DNA of 26,268 nucleotides from an uncultured Lachnospiraceae bacterium. Lineage in GTDB: Bacteria > Bacillota_A > Clostridia > Lachnospirales > Lachnospiraceae. A program made the translations under genes and the position numbers. Under the pieces are notes generated by a model. That model was given only the letters and a program-made list of their open reading frames with translations, did not search any database and had not been told where the DNA came from. The number at the start of each line of letters is the position of its first letter. Within the stretch, counting starts at the first letter, position 1. The stretch is taken from the NCBI GenBank assembly GCA_902780985.1, contig CACZHN010000036.1, positions 1 to 26,268 of the forward strand, written 5' to 3'. Positions 1-7,338 of the stretch are shown here, piece by piece.

Positions 1-1383
1 ATCAAGTACTGTTGCTGTAAGGCCTGCGCCTTCCTTAAGTGTTATAACTCCGTTATCCTGAAGAAGCAGAAGTGCTCTTGCTTCGTTTGTTGTATCGTTT
101 GGTACTGCTATCGTGTCTCCGTCTGCAAGTTCATCAAGTGACTTCTTTGTTCCCGGATAAATTCCAAACGGTTCATAGTGAATTCCGCCTGCATTTACAA
201 GTGCTGTTCCGTTCTCTTCATTGAAGTTGTCAAGGTATGGTACATGCTGGAAATAGTTAGCATCGATCTCACCGCTGTCTACTACAAGGTTTGGCTGTAC
301 ATAATCTTCAAACTCTGTTACTTCAAGTGTCCATCCCTGATCTTTAAGGATCTCGCCTGCCTTCTCGAGAATCTCTGCATGAGGTGTAGGTGATGCTGCG
401 ATTGTGATTGTTCCCTTATCTTCTACTGTCTTGTCTGCTTCGTCTTTGTTATCTGCTTCTGCATTTCCTGCTGAAGCTGCTCCCGGAACACCGCCTTCAA
501 CTACAAGTGTATCCTCATATTCCTTACCGTAAGTATCAATAAGTGTTGCTTCGTAATCTGCATGGAAGAAGTTCTCATTACCAAGTGACTTGATCTCATC
601 GTTAAGCCAGTTGAGAAGCGAATCATTTCCCTTTGATACTGCAGGTGCTATAGTGTCAAGGCTTCCGAGTGTCTCAATACCTACTGTGTAGCCTTCGTTC
701 TCAATAGCAAATGCTATAACTTCAGTATTATCGTTTGCCCATGCAACGCCTGTTCCGTTTTCAAATGCGCTCTTTGCTGCTGCATATGTATCGAACTTCT
801 GAAGCTTGATTTCAGGATTATTCTCTGTAAGATATGTTTCTGCTGTTGTTCCCGAAATAACGATCACCTGATCATCCGCACCGACCTGTGAGAGGTCTGT
901 TATAACGTTATCATCATGTGATACAACGCCGAGGGCTACATTCATATAAGGAAGAGCAAAATCAACTTTCTCTGCTCTTTCATCTGTTACCGTGAAGTTT
1001 GCAAGAATGATATCAACCTTTCCGGTCTCCAAATACTCAACTCGGCTTGCAGCCTCGGTTGATACATAATTGATCTTAACTCCCAGGTCTTCTCCTATTC
1101 TTTCTGCGAAGTAAACATCATATCCCTGATAATCGCCGTTCTCATCTACATATCCGAATGGGGACTTGTCGGAGAATACGCCGATGTTGATGCTTCCCGC
1201 TTCCTTTATCTCATCAACGGTTCTGTATACTGCCGATGATGTTTCATCCTTTATTGTTGATGCTTCGGCAGTTGTATCTGCCGGCTTTCCGCATCCCGTA
1301 AGGAGTCCGAAAGCTCCTGTTATTGCAAGTCCTATAGTTCCTATCTTCTTAAAAAGTTTTTTACCGAATTTATTCTTACTCAT
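1..1383 (-). CDS. Fused solute-binding lipoprotein: family 3 amino-acid domain plus MetQ/NlpA domain (3' end beyond window)
   Basis: The reading frame opens at ATG 1383 and runs without a stop to base 1, giving 461 codons; the C-terminus lies outside the window. A ribosome binding site (AAGGA, 7 nt before ATG) supports the start. The N-terminus is a lipoprotein signal with lipobox LLTGC (Cys about residue 31). Residues about 60-290 look like a family 3 periplasmic binding protein for polar amino acids or cystine (motifs INIGVFSDKSPFGYVDENG and VDIILANFTVTDERAEKVDF). After an acidic linker (about 290-323), residues from 324 match MetQ/NlpA, the methionine-binding protein of ABC importers (YFQHVPYLDNF, IAVPNDTTNEARALLLLQ). 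Two binding proteins for different ligand classes are therefore joined in one chain. Likely role: capture of cystine or another amino acid and of methionine at the cell surface for ABC import. Permease and ATPase genes would be expected beyond the left edge. Family calls are from motifs; ligands are inferred. Confidence 0.9.
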   Translation of the reverse strand, partial: MSKNKFGKKLFKKIGTIGLAITGAFGLLTGCGKPADTTAEASTIKDETSSAVYRTVDEIKEAGSINIGVFSDKSPFGYVDENGDYQGYDVYFAERIGEDLGVKINYVSTEAASRVEYLETGKVDIILANFTVTDERAEKVDFALPYMNVALGVVSHDDNVITDLSQVGADDQVIVISGTTAETYLTENNPEIKLQKFDTYAAAKSAFENGTGVAWANDNTEVIAFAIENEGYTVGIETLGSLDTIAPAVSKGNDSLLNWLNDEIKSLGNENFFHADYEATLIDTYGKEYEDTLVVEGGVPGAASAGNAEADNKDEADKTVEDKGTITIAASPTPHAEILEKAGEILKDQGWTLEVTEFEDYVQPNLVVDSGEIDANYFQHVPYLDNFNEENGTALVNAGGIHYEPFGIYPGTKKSLDELADGDTIAVPNDTTNEARALLLLQDNGVITLKEGAGLTATVLD

Positions 1384-1432
1384 ATCTATTTCCTTCTTTC
1401 CGATTATTTAAAATTTCCTTATGATTCTTTGA

Positions 1433-1518
1433 CATCTCGCAGGCAAGCCTGCTCGATGATGCTCTTGCACATAAATGTGCGAGCATTCGGATTAATCACT
1501 TCATATGCTTCGCATATG
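1433..1518 (-). other. Three tandem hairpins in the leader between attenuator and fused binding-protein gene
   Basis: Three consecutive inverted repeats lie here: 1502-1518 (CATATGC, 3-nt loop, GCATATG), 1460-1485 (TGCTC and GCACAT arms around a short loop) and 1433-1458 (CATC and GCAGGC arms around TT). None is followed by a T-run on the minus strand, so they do not look like terminators. They lie downstream of the attenuator terminator and upstream of the binding-protein ribosome binding site. They may stabilise or process the 5' end of read-through mRNA. The function is unknown. Confidence 0.6.
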
Positions 1519-1540
1519 GGATCTTTCCTCATTTTCGCAC

Positions 1541-1573
1541 AAAAAAACGGAAGTGACTTTGTGTCAGCTCCCG
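1541..1573 (-). terminator. Intrinsic terminator in the leader of the fused binding-protein gene (attenuator)
   Basis: On the minus strand CGGGAGCTGAC (1573-1563) and GTCACTTCCG (1557-1548) form a 10-bp stem with one bulged C and one G-T pair. The loop is ACAAA and seven T follow (1547-1541). It lies between the leader ORF and the gene start at 1383, so it would stop transcription before the structural gene. The 5' arm can pair instead with CTCCCGG at 1668-1662 inside the leader ORF (7 bp), a plausible antiterminator. Confidence 0.85.
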
Positions 1574-1607
1574 GACAAATGGCGTATGATCTTAACTACT
1601 CATTCAA

Positions 1608-1724
1608 TCACATAAGGGTGCAACATCGACTCGAAACACACCCATCAGCCATAATACATGCCCGGGAGTTCAGCATTCGACAACACATCATTTCAAATTT
1701 TTCAGAAGTAAGTATCTTGTTCAT
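1608..1724 (-). CDS. Cys/Met-rich leader peptide, 38 aa (candidate attenuation peptide)
   Basis: A short ORF starts at ATG 1724, 8 nt after a good AGGAG site, and ends at TGA 1608. It lies directly downstream of a consensus promoter and upstream of an intrinsic terminator. Of 38 residues, six are Cys (14, 15, 23, 29, 34, 35) and six are Met (1, 12, 13, 17, 25, 38), including the run MMCC at 12-15 and CC at 34-35. Such enrichment upstream of a binding protein with family 3 and MetQ domains fits a sensor of charged tRNA-Cys and/or tRNA-Met: ribosomes that stall on these codons would leave the downstream CTCCCGG segment free to pair with the terminator arm and allow read-through. The ORF, its ribosome binding site and the composition are seen directly; the regulatory role is inference. 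I do not recognise it as a named family. Confidence 0.75.
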   Translation of the reverse strand: MNKILTSEKFEMMCCRMLNSRACIMADGCVSSRCCTLM

Positions 1725-1761
1725 TTGAAAATCTCCTTTCGTTTTCCTTGTGACATGTAGG

Positions 1762-1795
1762 ATAATAACACCATTTACCTACTATGTCAATAGGT
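1762..1795 (-). promoter_or_regulatory. Sigma-70 promoter with overlapping inverted-repeat operator
   Basis: On the minus strand TTGACA (1790-1785) and TATTAT (1767-1762) are separated by 17 bp, close to the consensus, driving the leader ORF and the fused binding protein. An ACCTA-N9-TAGGT inverted repeat (1777-1795) covers the -35 box, and a longer interrupted repeat pairs 1751-1761 with 1778-1789. This is a plausible repressor site. An Rrf2/CymR-type sulfur regulator is one guess, from the gene it controls rather than from a matched consensus. Confidence 0.8.
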
Positions 1796-1847
1796 TTTAG
1801 GTGTTTTTTTGAAAAAATTTTTTTACAGCCTAAAAAAACAATAAAAC

Positions 1848-1882
1848 AGCGGCATAAGACCGTTTTTCAGTCTTATGCCGCT
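1848..1882 (-). terminator. Intrinsic terminator of the oxidoreductase/GH39 operon
   Basis: A perfect 13-bp stem (AGCGGCATAAGAC on the left, its complement at 1870-1882, 9-nt loop) follows the stop at 1900. On the minus strand it is followed by TGTTTTATTGTTTTTTT. It separates this operon from the promoter of the binding-protein gene. Confidence 0.9.
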
Positions 1883-1899
1883 TGGCATTTTCGTTATTA

Positions 1900-3349
1900 T
1901 TAATGCTCTGAGATTACTTTTTCGTAATCGTAACCTCTGTCCGGAGTAAATTCTCTTTCATTCAGTTCGAAGTAAACCACTCCGTTTCTCTTTACGGAAA
2001 CAGCTATCTCAGCCTTACCGTCGCTGTTCTTAACCACATCACTCTGTACAAGAGGAAATGCCGAGGATCTGATAAGTTCTGTCACATCCTTTGTCGGCTG
2101 TGCAGGCTCGCCCAGATCATGCCATACCTTAAGAGGATTACAGCACTCTTCATCCACCGTCTTTGTGATAAGCGTGTAGTCGTCACCTTCTACAGGAAGC
2201 TCGATCTCTCTTACGTACTCGTCGGAATCTATATTCCAGAGGATTCCCGCATAACCCTTATCGGTCTTTACAACTACGGAAGTCTTGTCTCTGAATACAC
2301 AGCTTGTTCCCAGAGTCTTCAGCTTCTTATAGAAGTAGAATGTCCAAAATGTAGGCTTAGGGATATTTCCTGCAGCAACCATTCCGAAACCACCGTGGAA
2401 CAGTGAGAAAGGAACGCCCTGCTCCTCGAATACATCTCCGAAGGTCCAGTAAGAATATGCTTCGTTCATATCACCGATACGTGAAAGCTGCTCAGCAAGA
2501 TATGCAGCATTCAGATTTGTATCGTGAATAACTCCCTTAGGAGTATATGATGTACTGAACTCGGTAATATGTATAGGTGTATCCTTGAACTCCTCAAAAG
2601 AGTCCGCTATATCACGTGATGACTGGAGATTGTCGAATCTCATTTCGGCATCTTCCAGCTTGTGATAATCATAATGTCCGATATTCTTAGGGAACTCAAC
2701 CGTATAGTGATGTCTTGTGATCATATCCGGCTGAAGATTATTCTCCTTACAGAAATTCAGGAACTCTCTGATCCACTCGGCATCGTTTACGCCGCAGATG
2801 GCAGGACCGCCTACCTTGAATCTGCTGTCGTAAGCCTTGATGGCAAGATAGCTTTCTTTGAAGAGCTTAAAGTACTCATCCATATCAGCATTGTACCAGA
2901 ATCCCGGAAGATTCGGTTCATTCCATACCTCGATAGGCCACTCGAGAACTTCTTCTCCGTAACGGCCTCTGAGATGCTTAAGAAGCGCCACGACCATGTC
3001 TGCCCACATACGGTAATCCTTCGGAGGAGTTGTATTTCCCTTCCAATAGAAAACTGTCTGAGTGCCTCTTGCAAGCTGATAAGGCATGAAGCCCAGCTCA
3101 AGATAAGGACGGATATTCAGCTCGATGAATCTGTCGAACCTCTTCATATTCATGATAGATTGCCACATCATCTGTAAAAAGTCCGTGGCCTCTGATGTAC
3201 TTGAATCCTATTTCATCCTGTACAAACTTAAGCTGCTTAAGGTATTCTTCCGTAAGAGCAAGTCCGAGACGGCCTGTTCCGACGCAGAAATCCACATTGT
3301 TGTTAAATGCAACCGTGTTTGACGGATTAACTGTTATCTTTTCGTTCAT
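1900..3349 (-). pseudogene. GH39 beta-xylosidase, disrupted by internal deletion and frameshift
   Basis: Two overlapping reading frames together make a GH39 xylan 1,4-beta-xylosidase. The first starts at ATG 3349 (AGGGG upstream) and carries the family N-terminus (FCVGTGRLGLAL, FKYIRGHGLFTDDVAIYHEYEE). It leaves frame near 3140 and stops near 3098. The second frame resumes at RFDRFIELNIRPYLELGFMP and runs to 1900, with acid/base Glu in WNEPN and nucleophile Glu in HITEFSTSYT. From memory of Thermoanaerobacterium-type XynB, about 15 residues (the conserved region ending in NFTYID) are missing at the junction, so this is a deletion rather than only a base slip. The combined length is close to the usual 500 aa. 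It is the last gene of the operon, 48 bp after the FMN enzyme. The downstream part alone lacks the first TIM-barrel strand and is unlikely to fold. An assembly error cannot be excluded. Confidence 0.85.
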
Positions 3350-3397
3350 TTCAAACCCCTTATGTATTTTAGTAATAATGTTCAGTCGAGGTTTATT

Positions 3398-4294
3398 TTA
3401 CATCTTTATAATGCATTTGTCATCCACATCCGAAACCTTTGCGTATCCGGTGCAGCTCATGATAAAACGAAGTTCCCTGTTTACTCTTTCAACAAAACTT
3501 ACAACTCCGTCAACGCCCTCTTCCTCCAGTGAAGGAAGCATGGATCTTCCCACCGCAGCCGCATCCGCTCCGAGGGCGATTGCCTTATAAACATCCGCTC
3601 CTGTTGCGATACCGCAGTCCACGATAATCTTTACGTCTCTTCCGGCAAGTGCCTCTTTTATCTCAGGAAGCACCATCATAGGCGGTGCCGCATAAGGCAG
3701 TCTTCCGTGATGATGGCTGACTATTACGGCCTTTGCACCGATATCGGCGCATTTAACCGCATCCTCGGCGCTCAGAACGCCCTTTATGACAAAAGGAAGC
3801 TTGGTGGATTCCACATAGGATCTCAGCATGTCCGCGGTCTGTACCGCCATCTCTTCACCTATTACCACATCAAGTCCGCCTTCGCCGAAGATATGGTCTA
3901 TATCCATTCCCACCGCAAAAGCTCCAGCTTCTTCGGCATATTGGAACTGGTCTCTGACCTTACCGTTATCCGCGTAAGGCTTTACGATCCTTACGGTCTT
4001 TCCTCCGCAGGAAATGATACGGCCGAACATATCGTTCTCCATCATTCCCACAAAGTTAAGTATATTCAGTTTTGCCGCAGCTTCGGAATACTCTTCGAGT
4101 CCGGTCTTTTCACGGTTGTTAAAACATCCGAGATGAGAGAATGCCGGCATCATAACCGGCATCCCAAACTTTTCTCCGAAGAATTCAATTTCCGTATCAG
4201 CTACAACAGAGTCGATAAGCCGCTGCTTTATCAGGATGGAATCCATATAGCGTGCGGTTATCTCATTTGCATCAGATAATCTGTTGTATCCCAC
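3398..4294 (-). CDS. FMN-dependent alpha-hydroxy-acid dehydrogenase family protein
   Basis: This 298-aa TIM-barrel protein belongs to the lactate oxidase/glycolate oxidase/isopentenyl-diphosphate isomerase type 2-like family, which oxidises 2-hydroxy acids with FMN. Visible landmarks are MPVMMPAFSHLG near the N-terminus, the strand LPFVIKGVLSAEDAVKCADIGAKAVIVS, the active-site segment SHHHGR (SNHGGR in typical members, so the catalytic His and Arg positions are kept), and the phosphate-binding end VDCGIATGADVYKAIALGADAAAVGR. It is shorter than most members (350-380 aa), mainly at the N-terminus. It lies 20 bp after the TIM-barrel isomerase gene in the same operon, so the substrate is probably a sugar-derived hydroxy acid. 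The exact substrate cannot be read from sequence. Confidence 0.85.
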   Translation of the reverse strand: MGYNRLSDANEITARYMDSILIKQRLIDSVVADTEIEFFGEKFGMPVMMPAFSHLGCFNNREKTGLEEYSEAAAKLNILNFVGMMENDMFGRIISCGGKTVRIVKPYADNGKVRDQFQYAEEAGAFAVGMDIDHIFGEGGLDVVIGEEMAVQTADMLRSYVESTKLPFVIKGVLSAEDAVKCADIGAKAVIVSHHHGRLPYAAPPMMVLPEIKEALAGRDVKIIVDCGIATGADVYKAIALGADAAAVGRSMLPSLEEEGVDGVVSFVERVNRELRFIMSCTGYAKVSDVDDKCIIKM

Positions 4295-4314
4295 TTCTCT
4301 CCTCCGATATTTAT

Positions 4315-5139
4315 TTAATAAAGTCCCATAAGTTCCTTCTTCAGATATTCCAGGTAGAATAAATACTCCTCATCCGTATTCAGATGCTCAAGTATCACCG
4401 GCATGTCCGGATCAATACCGTGCATTTTCGATACGTAATATCTGAGAGGGTATTCGCCCTTACCCGGCGCACATTCTTCAAGCTGAATAGTGTATTCCTC
4501 TTTCAGATGTATATCCTTTATGTGACAGCTTCTGATCCTGCTGCCCAGAAGTTCGGCACATTCATCCACAAACTCTTCCGCAGCAAAATATCTGTCTGCG
4601 GAATTGGTCATATTGATTATATCCAGATGGACCGCAAACCGCTCCCTGTCAACTTCCTCGATAAGCTTCAGATAGTCCTTCGGCCCCGTAGGTATCATCC
4701 ACGGCATAGGCTCCAGAGTGAAGTATGTATTATGCACATCCGCTCTGTCTATTATCTCACGGACCATCTCCACTGTCTGAAGTCTTGCTTCCTTACTGAA
4801 GTTCTCCTTATAATGTCCGTCCCATCTCGGTCCGAAGGCGCCCGCTACATTTACGGCACACCTGGCACCCAGATAGTCTGCAAGTCGAAGCTGCTCTACG
4901 CAGTAATCCCTCATGGCTGCTCTCTCACCGGGATCTGCTGCGAGAGCGTTCCTCCAAATCCCCACTTCGGCGATCATGAGACCGTGAGTCTCCGCCGCCT
5001 TCTTGTATTCGTCTATTTTTTCGATCGGTTCATCGCTCTGAACCGGAAATACCACCGCACGGCATCCCAGTTTTATCTGGTTCTCCGCCCACTCTTCGGC
5101 CGAGTTGTGTGCCAGCGGTGAAGATGTTCCAAGTCGCAT
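4315..5139 (-). CDS. Sugar phosphate isomerase/epimerase-like TIM-barrel protein
   Basis: This 274-aa protein belongs to the xylose isomerase-like TIM-barrel (AP endonuclease 2) superfamily, which isomerises or epimerises sugars, sugar phosphates and keto-acids, and in some members eliminates oxidised glycosides. The usual metal-ligand ladder can be seen: Glu in FTLEPMPWM, Asp in VHLDIINM, His in SCHIKDIHL and Glu in VILEHLNT. The N-terminus MRLGTSSPLAHNSAEEWAEN is typical. It sits between the aldo/keto reductase and the FMN dehydrogenase with gaps of 20-22 bp, so it is cotranscribed with several redox enzymes. A role after oxidation of a sugar or glycoside is plausible but inferred. Confidence 0.85.
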   Translation of the reverse strand: MRLGTSSPLAHNSAEEWAENQIKLGCRAVVFPVQSDEPIEKIDEYKKAAETHGLMIAEVGIWRNALAADPGERAAMRDYCVEQLRLADYLGARCAVNVAGAFGPRWDGHYKENFSKEARLQTVEMVREIIDRADVHNTYFTLEPMPWMIPTGPKDYLKLIEEVDRERFAVHLDIINMTNSADRYFAAEEFVDECAELLGSRIRSCHIKDIHLKEEYTIQLEECAPGKGEYPLRYYVSKMHGIDPDMPVILEHLNTDEEYLFYLEYLKKELMGLY

Positions 5140-5161
5140 ATACGTTCTCCTTCACGTACCC

Positions 5162-6289
5162 TTAGCTCTGCGTATCAAGTATCTCCGATGCTTCCTTCAG
5201 AAGATCGATTATATGCAGATGCTGAGGACATACGCCCTCACACTGACCGCAGGCTATACAATCGGAAGCCTTGCCGCTTCTCTGTGTAAGTCCCGCATAG
5301 AAATTCTTGGATCTCCAGTCATCCGGATAACGGCGCAGAGTATTGATAGTCCTGAATACATCAGGAATGCTGATCTGCATAGGACATCCCGGTGTACAGT
5401 ACTTGCAGGCCGTACATCCGATCTGAGGTATGCTGAGGATATCATCCGTAACCTCGTCAATTATCGTCATCTCTTCGTCCGTTACAGGCTCGAAGTTTGT
5501 AAATGTTCCGATATTGTCCGCCATCTGCTCATCGCTGGACATTCCCGAAAGCACTGTCATAACTCCCGGAAGGGATGCAACGTATCTCAGTGCCCATGAA
5601 GCTACGGAGCTGTAAGGTCTCTTAGCCTTGAACTTAGCTTCCAGCTCAGGTGCCAGATTTGCCAGCATACCGCCTCTTATAGGCTCCATAACGATGATAG
5701 GTATATTTCTCTCATGTAAAATGTTGTAAAGCTCTTCAGACCTTACAACAGGATTTGTACGATCAAGATAGTTGAGCTGTATCTGAACAAACTCAACTTC
5801 AGGATGCGTATCCAGGATCTCTGTAAGAAGTTCAGGACTTCCGTGGAAAGAAAATCCGAAGTGACGGATTTTTCCCTCTGCCTTCTTCTTCAGTCCCCAG
5901 TTGAAACAGTCATACTTCACATAGGTGTTGTAATTGTTTCCTTCTTCGATGGAGTGAAGGAGATAGAAATCATAATAATCAACTCCCGCTCTCTCCAGCT
6001 GCTCGTTAAATATTCTCTCAACATCGCTTTCCTGCTTGATCTCCCATGCAGGCAGCTTTGTTGCGATCATAAAGCTGTCTCTCGGATAACGCTTTACCAG
6101 AGCTTCTCTGGCAGCCACCTCGGACTTACCGCCGTGATATACGTAAGCCGTATCAAAGTAGCGCTTATCCATCTTCATATATTTATCAACCATTTCGCAT
6201 ACATGGTTGATATCAATCTCTCCGTCCTTCTCAGGAAGTCTCATTAAGCCGAATCCCAGTTTCGGCATCGTACTTAAATCTATACTCAT
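5162..6289 (-). CDS. Aldo/keto reductase with C-terminal 2x[4Fe-4S] ferredoxin domain
   Basis: The 375-aa protein has an aldo/keto reductase barrel (MPKLGFGLMRLPEKDGEID start, catalytic Asp/Tyr region FDTAYVYHGGKSE, Lys in IATKLP, His in FYLLHSIEEGN) followed by a C-terminal ferredoxin-like tail. The tail holds two Cys motifs, CTACKYCTPGCP and CIACGQCEGVCP, each CxxCxxCxxxCP, able to hold two [4Fe-4S] clusters. This architecture is common in anaerobic Firmicutes and suggests electron exchange with ferredoxin or a flavoprotein rather than only NAD(P)H. Its ATG overlaps the stop of the upstream SDR gene by 1 nt, showing translational coupling. Sugar or aldehyde substrate is unknown. Confidence 0.92.
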   Translation of the reverse strand: MSIDLSTMPKLGFGLMRLPEKDGEIDINHVCEMVDKYMKMDKRYFDTAYVYHGGKSEVAAREALVKRYPRDSFMIATKLPAWEIKQESDVERIFNEQLERAGVDYYDFYLLHSIEEGNNYNTYVKYDCFNWGLKKKAEGKIRHFGFSFHGSPELLTEILDTHPEVEFVQIQLNYLDRTNPVVRSEELYNILHERNIPIIVMEPIRGGMLANLAPELEAKFKAKRPYSSVASWALRYVASLPGVMTVLSGMSSDEQMADNIGTFTNFEPVTDEEMTIIDEVTDDILSIPQIGCTACKYCTPGCPMQISIPDVFRTINTLRRYPDDWRSKNFYAGLTQRSGKASDCIACGQCEGVCPQHLHIIDLLKEASEILDTQS

Positions 6290-7311
6290 TAAATAACCTC
6301 CTTTGATTTTTCTAAAGCATCTATAACTCTGTCACACCATGCATCGAACTCCGGATCCTCTACCTGACACTCCGGATGAGACAGAACATAATCCAGTGCT
6401 ATTCTCACACCCTGATCAAATCTTACGGTGGTCTTCATAGTCGGAACCGCTCTCTTCAGCTTGCTGTTATCGAATACTACGGATACGGCCTTATCGCCTA
6501 TGAGACTGCCCTCAAAATCAAATCCGTACTTGTCGCCCACAGCACTGAGGAATTCGGATGAAATGTGATAAGCCTTAAGCTCCACACCCAGCGCATCCGC
6601 AATGGTCTCATAAATCTGATTCCATGTAAGGGTCTCATCTCCCGTAATCTGAAATGCCTCGCCGATTGCATGAGGATTTGCCATAAGCCCTGTGTATCCT
6701 ATGGCAAAATCCTTATTATATGTTACAGTCCATAGAGATGTTCCGTCTCCCTGGATAATTACCGGTTTACCTTCCTGCATACGCTTGATAACCTGATAGA
6801 ATCCCTTTGTTCCGTGAACTCCCAGGGGTACATTTCTCTCATCGTATGTGTGGCTCGGTCTGATAATGGTTACCGGGAAGCCTTCGCTGCGATACTTCTC
6901 CATAAGGAACTCTTCGCAGGCGATCTTGTTTCTCGAATACTCCCAGTGAGGATTCGCAAGTGTCGTACCCTCTGTTATCACATAGTTTCTTGCCGGCTTG
7001 TTATAAGCCGATGCGGAACTGATATACATATACTGCTTTGTCTTTCCCTTGAACAGTCTGTAATCTCTCTCAACACTGTCCACGGTAAATCCTATAAACT
7101 CGCTGACTACGTCAAATGTATGCCCCGCCAGCTTTGCTTCAACATCAGCCTCATCATTTATATCAGCTACGATCTGATGAACATTTTCAGGTACAACATC
7201 GGATCTGTTGCCTCTGTTGAGAAGCCATACTTCCCATGCAGGATCCTCTGCCAGTTTCTTAACGATCGCTGTACTGATCGTACCTGTACCGCCTATAAAA
7301 AGTGCCTTCAT
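6289..7311 (-). CDS. NAD-dependent epimerase/dehydratase family protein (extended SDR)
   Basis: This is an extended short-chain dehydrogenase of about 340 aa that binds NAD(P) at the N-terminal MKALFIGGTGTIS (GxxGxxS form) and has the catalytic YSRNK (YxxxK) motif after SSASAY. Family members epimerise or dehydrate nucleotide sugars or oxidise sugars; some act on free sugar derivatives. An ATG at 7320 touches the ribosome binding site (TAGGAGGT directly before it), whereas ATG 7311 has a 10-nt spacing and gives the canonical MKALFIGG start, so 7311 is preferred. It is cotranscribed with the Fe-ADH upstream and overlaps the aldo/keto reductase downstream. Confidence 0.88.
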   Translation of the reverse strand: MKALFIGGTGTISTAIVKKLAEDPAWEVWLLNRGNRSDVVPENVHQIVADINDEADVEAKLAGHTFDVVSEFIGFTVDSVERDYRLFKGKTKQYMYISSASAYNKPARNYVITEGTTLANPHWEYSRNKIACEEFLMEKYRSEGFPVTIIRPSHTYDERNVPLGVHGTKGFYQVIKRMQEGKPVIIQGDGTSLWTVTYNKDFAIGYTGLMANPHAIGEAFQITGDETLTWNQIYETIADALGVELKAYHISSEFLSAVGDKYGFDFEGSLIGDKAVSVVFDNSKLKRAVPTMKTTVRFDQGVRIALDYVLSHPECQVEDPEFDAWCDRVIDALEKSKEVI

Positions 7312-7338
7312 AGTAACCATACCTCCTACTATCGGGTC

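Noticed and set aside
1429..1728. Plus-strand 99-codon ORF
   Set aside because: It is antisense to the leader region, has no ribosome binding site, and its sequence is explained by the leader ORF and hairpins on the minus strand.
1384..1760. SAM riboswitch or T-box upstream of the MetQ fusion
   Set aside because: No SAM-I core or T-box AGGGTGGNACCGCG motif is present; the leader ORF and terminator explain the region better.
3098..3349. Programmed ribosomal frameshift in the GH39 gene
   Set aside because: No slippery heptamer or stimulatory structure is evident at the junction, and conserved residues are missing as well as the frame.
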